Below, one piece after another: positions 19,198-19,356 of a stretch of 19,356 nucleotides of DNA. This DNA comes from Scenedesmus sp. ARA3. Lineage: Eukaryota > Chlorophyta > Chlorophyceae > Sphaeropleales > Scenedesmaceae. The notes beneath the pieces are model-generated. The model was given only the letters and a program-made list of their open reading frames with translations. It ran no database searches and was not told the origin of the DNA. Every line of letters starts with the position of its first letter. Positions within the stretch are counted from its first letter, which is position 1. The stretch covers positions 1-19,356 of the forward strand of contig RWJK01000670.1 of assembly GCA_004335835.1 (NCBI GenBank), read 5' to 3'. Both the position numbers and the translations under genes were made by a program.

Positions 19198-19356
19198 ACA
19201 TTTGTGTGCAGCTTTGTCGAGCGGCTGCGCTGCAGCGTTGGCGCTGCTGCTGTGCAGCACCACGTGGAGCCGCACCTGCCTCACAGCTGGGCCATCCTGC
19301 CCACGCCCAGCATGTGGCCACGCCAGGAGGCTGTGCTGCAGTTCATCACAGAGCAG
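15101..19356 (+). CDS. Alpha/beta-hydrolase, hormone-sensitive-lipase-like esterase (3' end outside window)
   Basis: Predicted serine ester hydrolase of the alpha/beta-hydrolase fold-3 (HSL) group; substrate unknown. Exons are 15101-15259, 15679-15877, 16230-16274, 16775-16866, 17182-17311, 17600-18143, 18362-18541 and 19212 to the window end, giving 498 codons, all in frame. Residues 1-20 are basic and about 21-47 are hydrophobic (LLGWLQLAGSAVFLSYHSVA), suggesting a signal anchor. HPEW at about 58-61 is typical of the family's cap region. Active-site elements are the oxyanion motif HGGAF (134-138), YPLAPEHQFP (171-180), the nucleophile elbow ADSAG with Ser212, SPAMDIS (367-373), a candidate acid Asp447 in GGAELMARD, and His474 in PHLPHSW. 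The usual HGGG and GDSAG are changed to HGGA and ADSAG. About 135 residues rich in Ser and Ala (about 225-360) are inserted between nucleophile and acid. Exon 2's acceptor was chosen to keep HPEW and phase; that junction is the least certain. Confidence 0.86.
15897..16019 (+). repeat. Tandem repeat of about 60 bp in hydrolase intron 2
   Basis: Two units begin GACAGCTAGCTACAGG (15897 and 15956) and end TGTATGGGAGGACTGTTGTG (15928 and 15996), with a variable middle. A partial third copy (TTGTGTTGAAGACAG) precedes them. Confidence 0.88.
16138..16365 (+). repeat. 74-bp direct repeats flanking hydrolase exon 3
   Basis: Positions 16138-16211 and 16292-16365 align without gaps with about ten mismatches (86%). 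One copy lies in intron 2 just before the acceptor, the other in intron 3 just after the donor, so they bracket the 45-nt exon 3. Confidence 0.9.
17821..17850 (+). repeat. AGC tract encoding polyserine in the hydrolase
   Basis: Eight AGC codons give a serine run within the long low-complexity insert that follows the catalytic serine. Further serine clusters follow within 120 bases. Confidence 0.88.
18500..18851 (+). repeat. Copy of the hydrolase exon 7 donor edge within intron 7
   Basis: Positions 18803-18851 repeat 18500-18548 with four mismatches, offset 303 bp. The copy encodes LAGGAELMARDID, the segment with the candidate catalytic Asp, and keeps the GT donor (18845). An AG after TTTGCGTAGC at 18791 could serve as acceptor, making 18792-18844 exon-like. 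Confidence 0.9.
19012..19059 (+). repeat. (CTG)16 tract in hydrolase intron 7
   Basis: Sixteen perfect CTG units end in CAG, which itself could act as an acceptor. It lies about 150 bp before the exon 8 splice site. Confidence 0.95.
19157..19195 (+). repeat. (CTG)13 tract before the hydrolase exon 8 acceptor
   Basis: Thirteen perfect CTG units end 16 bases before the 3' splice site at 19211. The two CTG tracts of this intron are separated by about 100 bp of non-repeat sequence. Confidence 0.95.

Noticed and set aside
19066..19284. Minus-strand frame with polyserine
   Set aside because: It is the antisense of the CTG tracts and hydrolase exon 8.
1..19356. CRISPR arrays, bacterial operons or phage genes
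   Set aside because: No spaced repeats of that type; intron-rich genes and eukaryotic products show nuclear DNA.

Overview
This is nuclear DNA from a eukaryote, most likely a flagellated green alga of the Chlamydomonadales type. The genes are GC-rich and split by many short GT-AG introns. CAG/CTG triplet tracts occur throughout. A TGTAA motif, the usual poly(A) signal of this group, lies downstream of one gene. One gene encodes a subunit of the axonemal nexin-dynein regulatory complex, so the organism makes motile cilia. I cannot name the species; a CAG-rich volvocalean such as Haematococcus is a guess.

Layout. Positions 1-2269 hold no gene I recognise, only a TGAT microsatellite, several short perfect palindromes, and a cluster of short hairpins with tRNA-promoter-like boxes (about 1850-2057). 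Positions 2270-3455 (minus strand) carry a degenerate Tc1/mariner-IS630-type transposon whose transposase is split by a frameshift. Positions 3606-4090 are an extremely AT-rich block with a 62-bp perfect palindrome and a separate 47-bp-arm inverted repeat. Positions 4091-4685 are featureless. Positions 4686-4967 are a second, truncated transposase copy about 94% identical to the first.

Three well-supported intron-containing genes follow. DRC2/CCDC65 lies on the minus strand (11010 down to 5100; 14 exons, 569 aa by my splice model). Head-to-head with it across about 400 bp is the gene for ribosomal protein eS19 (plus strand, 11408-14413; 4 exons, 153 aa). Next on the plus strand, from 15101 and running off the window end, is an alpha/beta-hydrolase of the hormone-sensitive-lipase-like group (8 exons visible, 498 codons). 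It has an N-terminal hydrophobic segment and a long Ser/Ala-rich insert between the catalytic serine and acid. All three splice models were built by eye, but every exon joins in frame and the products match the conserved landmarks of their families. The three genes do not form an obvious pathway; the only functional link the layout suggests is a shared promoter between DRC2 and eS19.

The most notable unexplained pattern is a set of short duplications in DRC2 and the hydrolase gene. In four places the edge of a real exon, with its splice site, has been copied into the adjacent intron 102-303 bp away, producing exon-like decoys. CTG tracts also sit directly at or close to several 3' splice sites and may act as the polypyrimidine tract.
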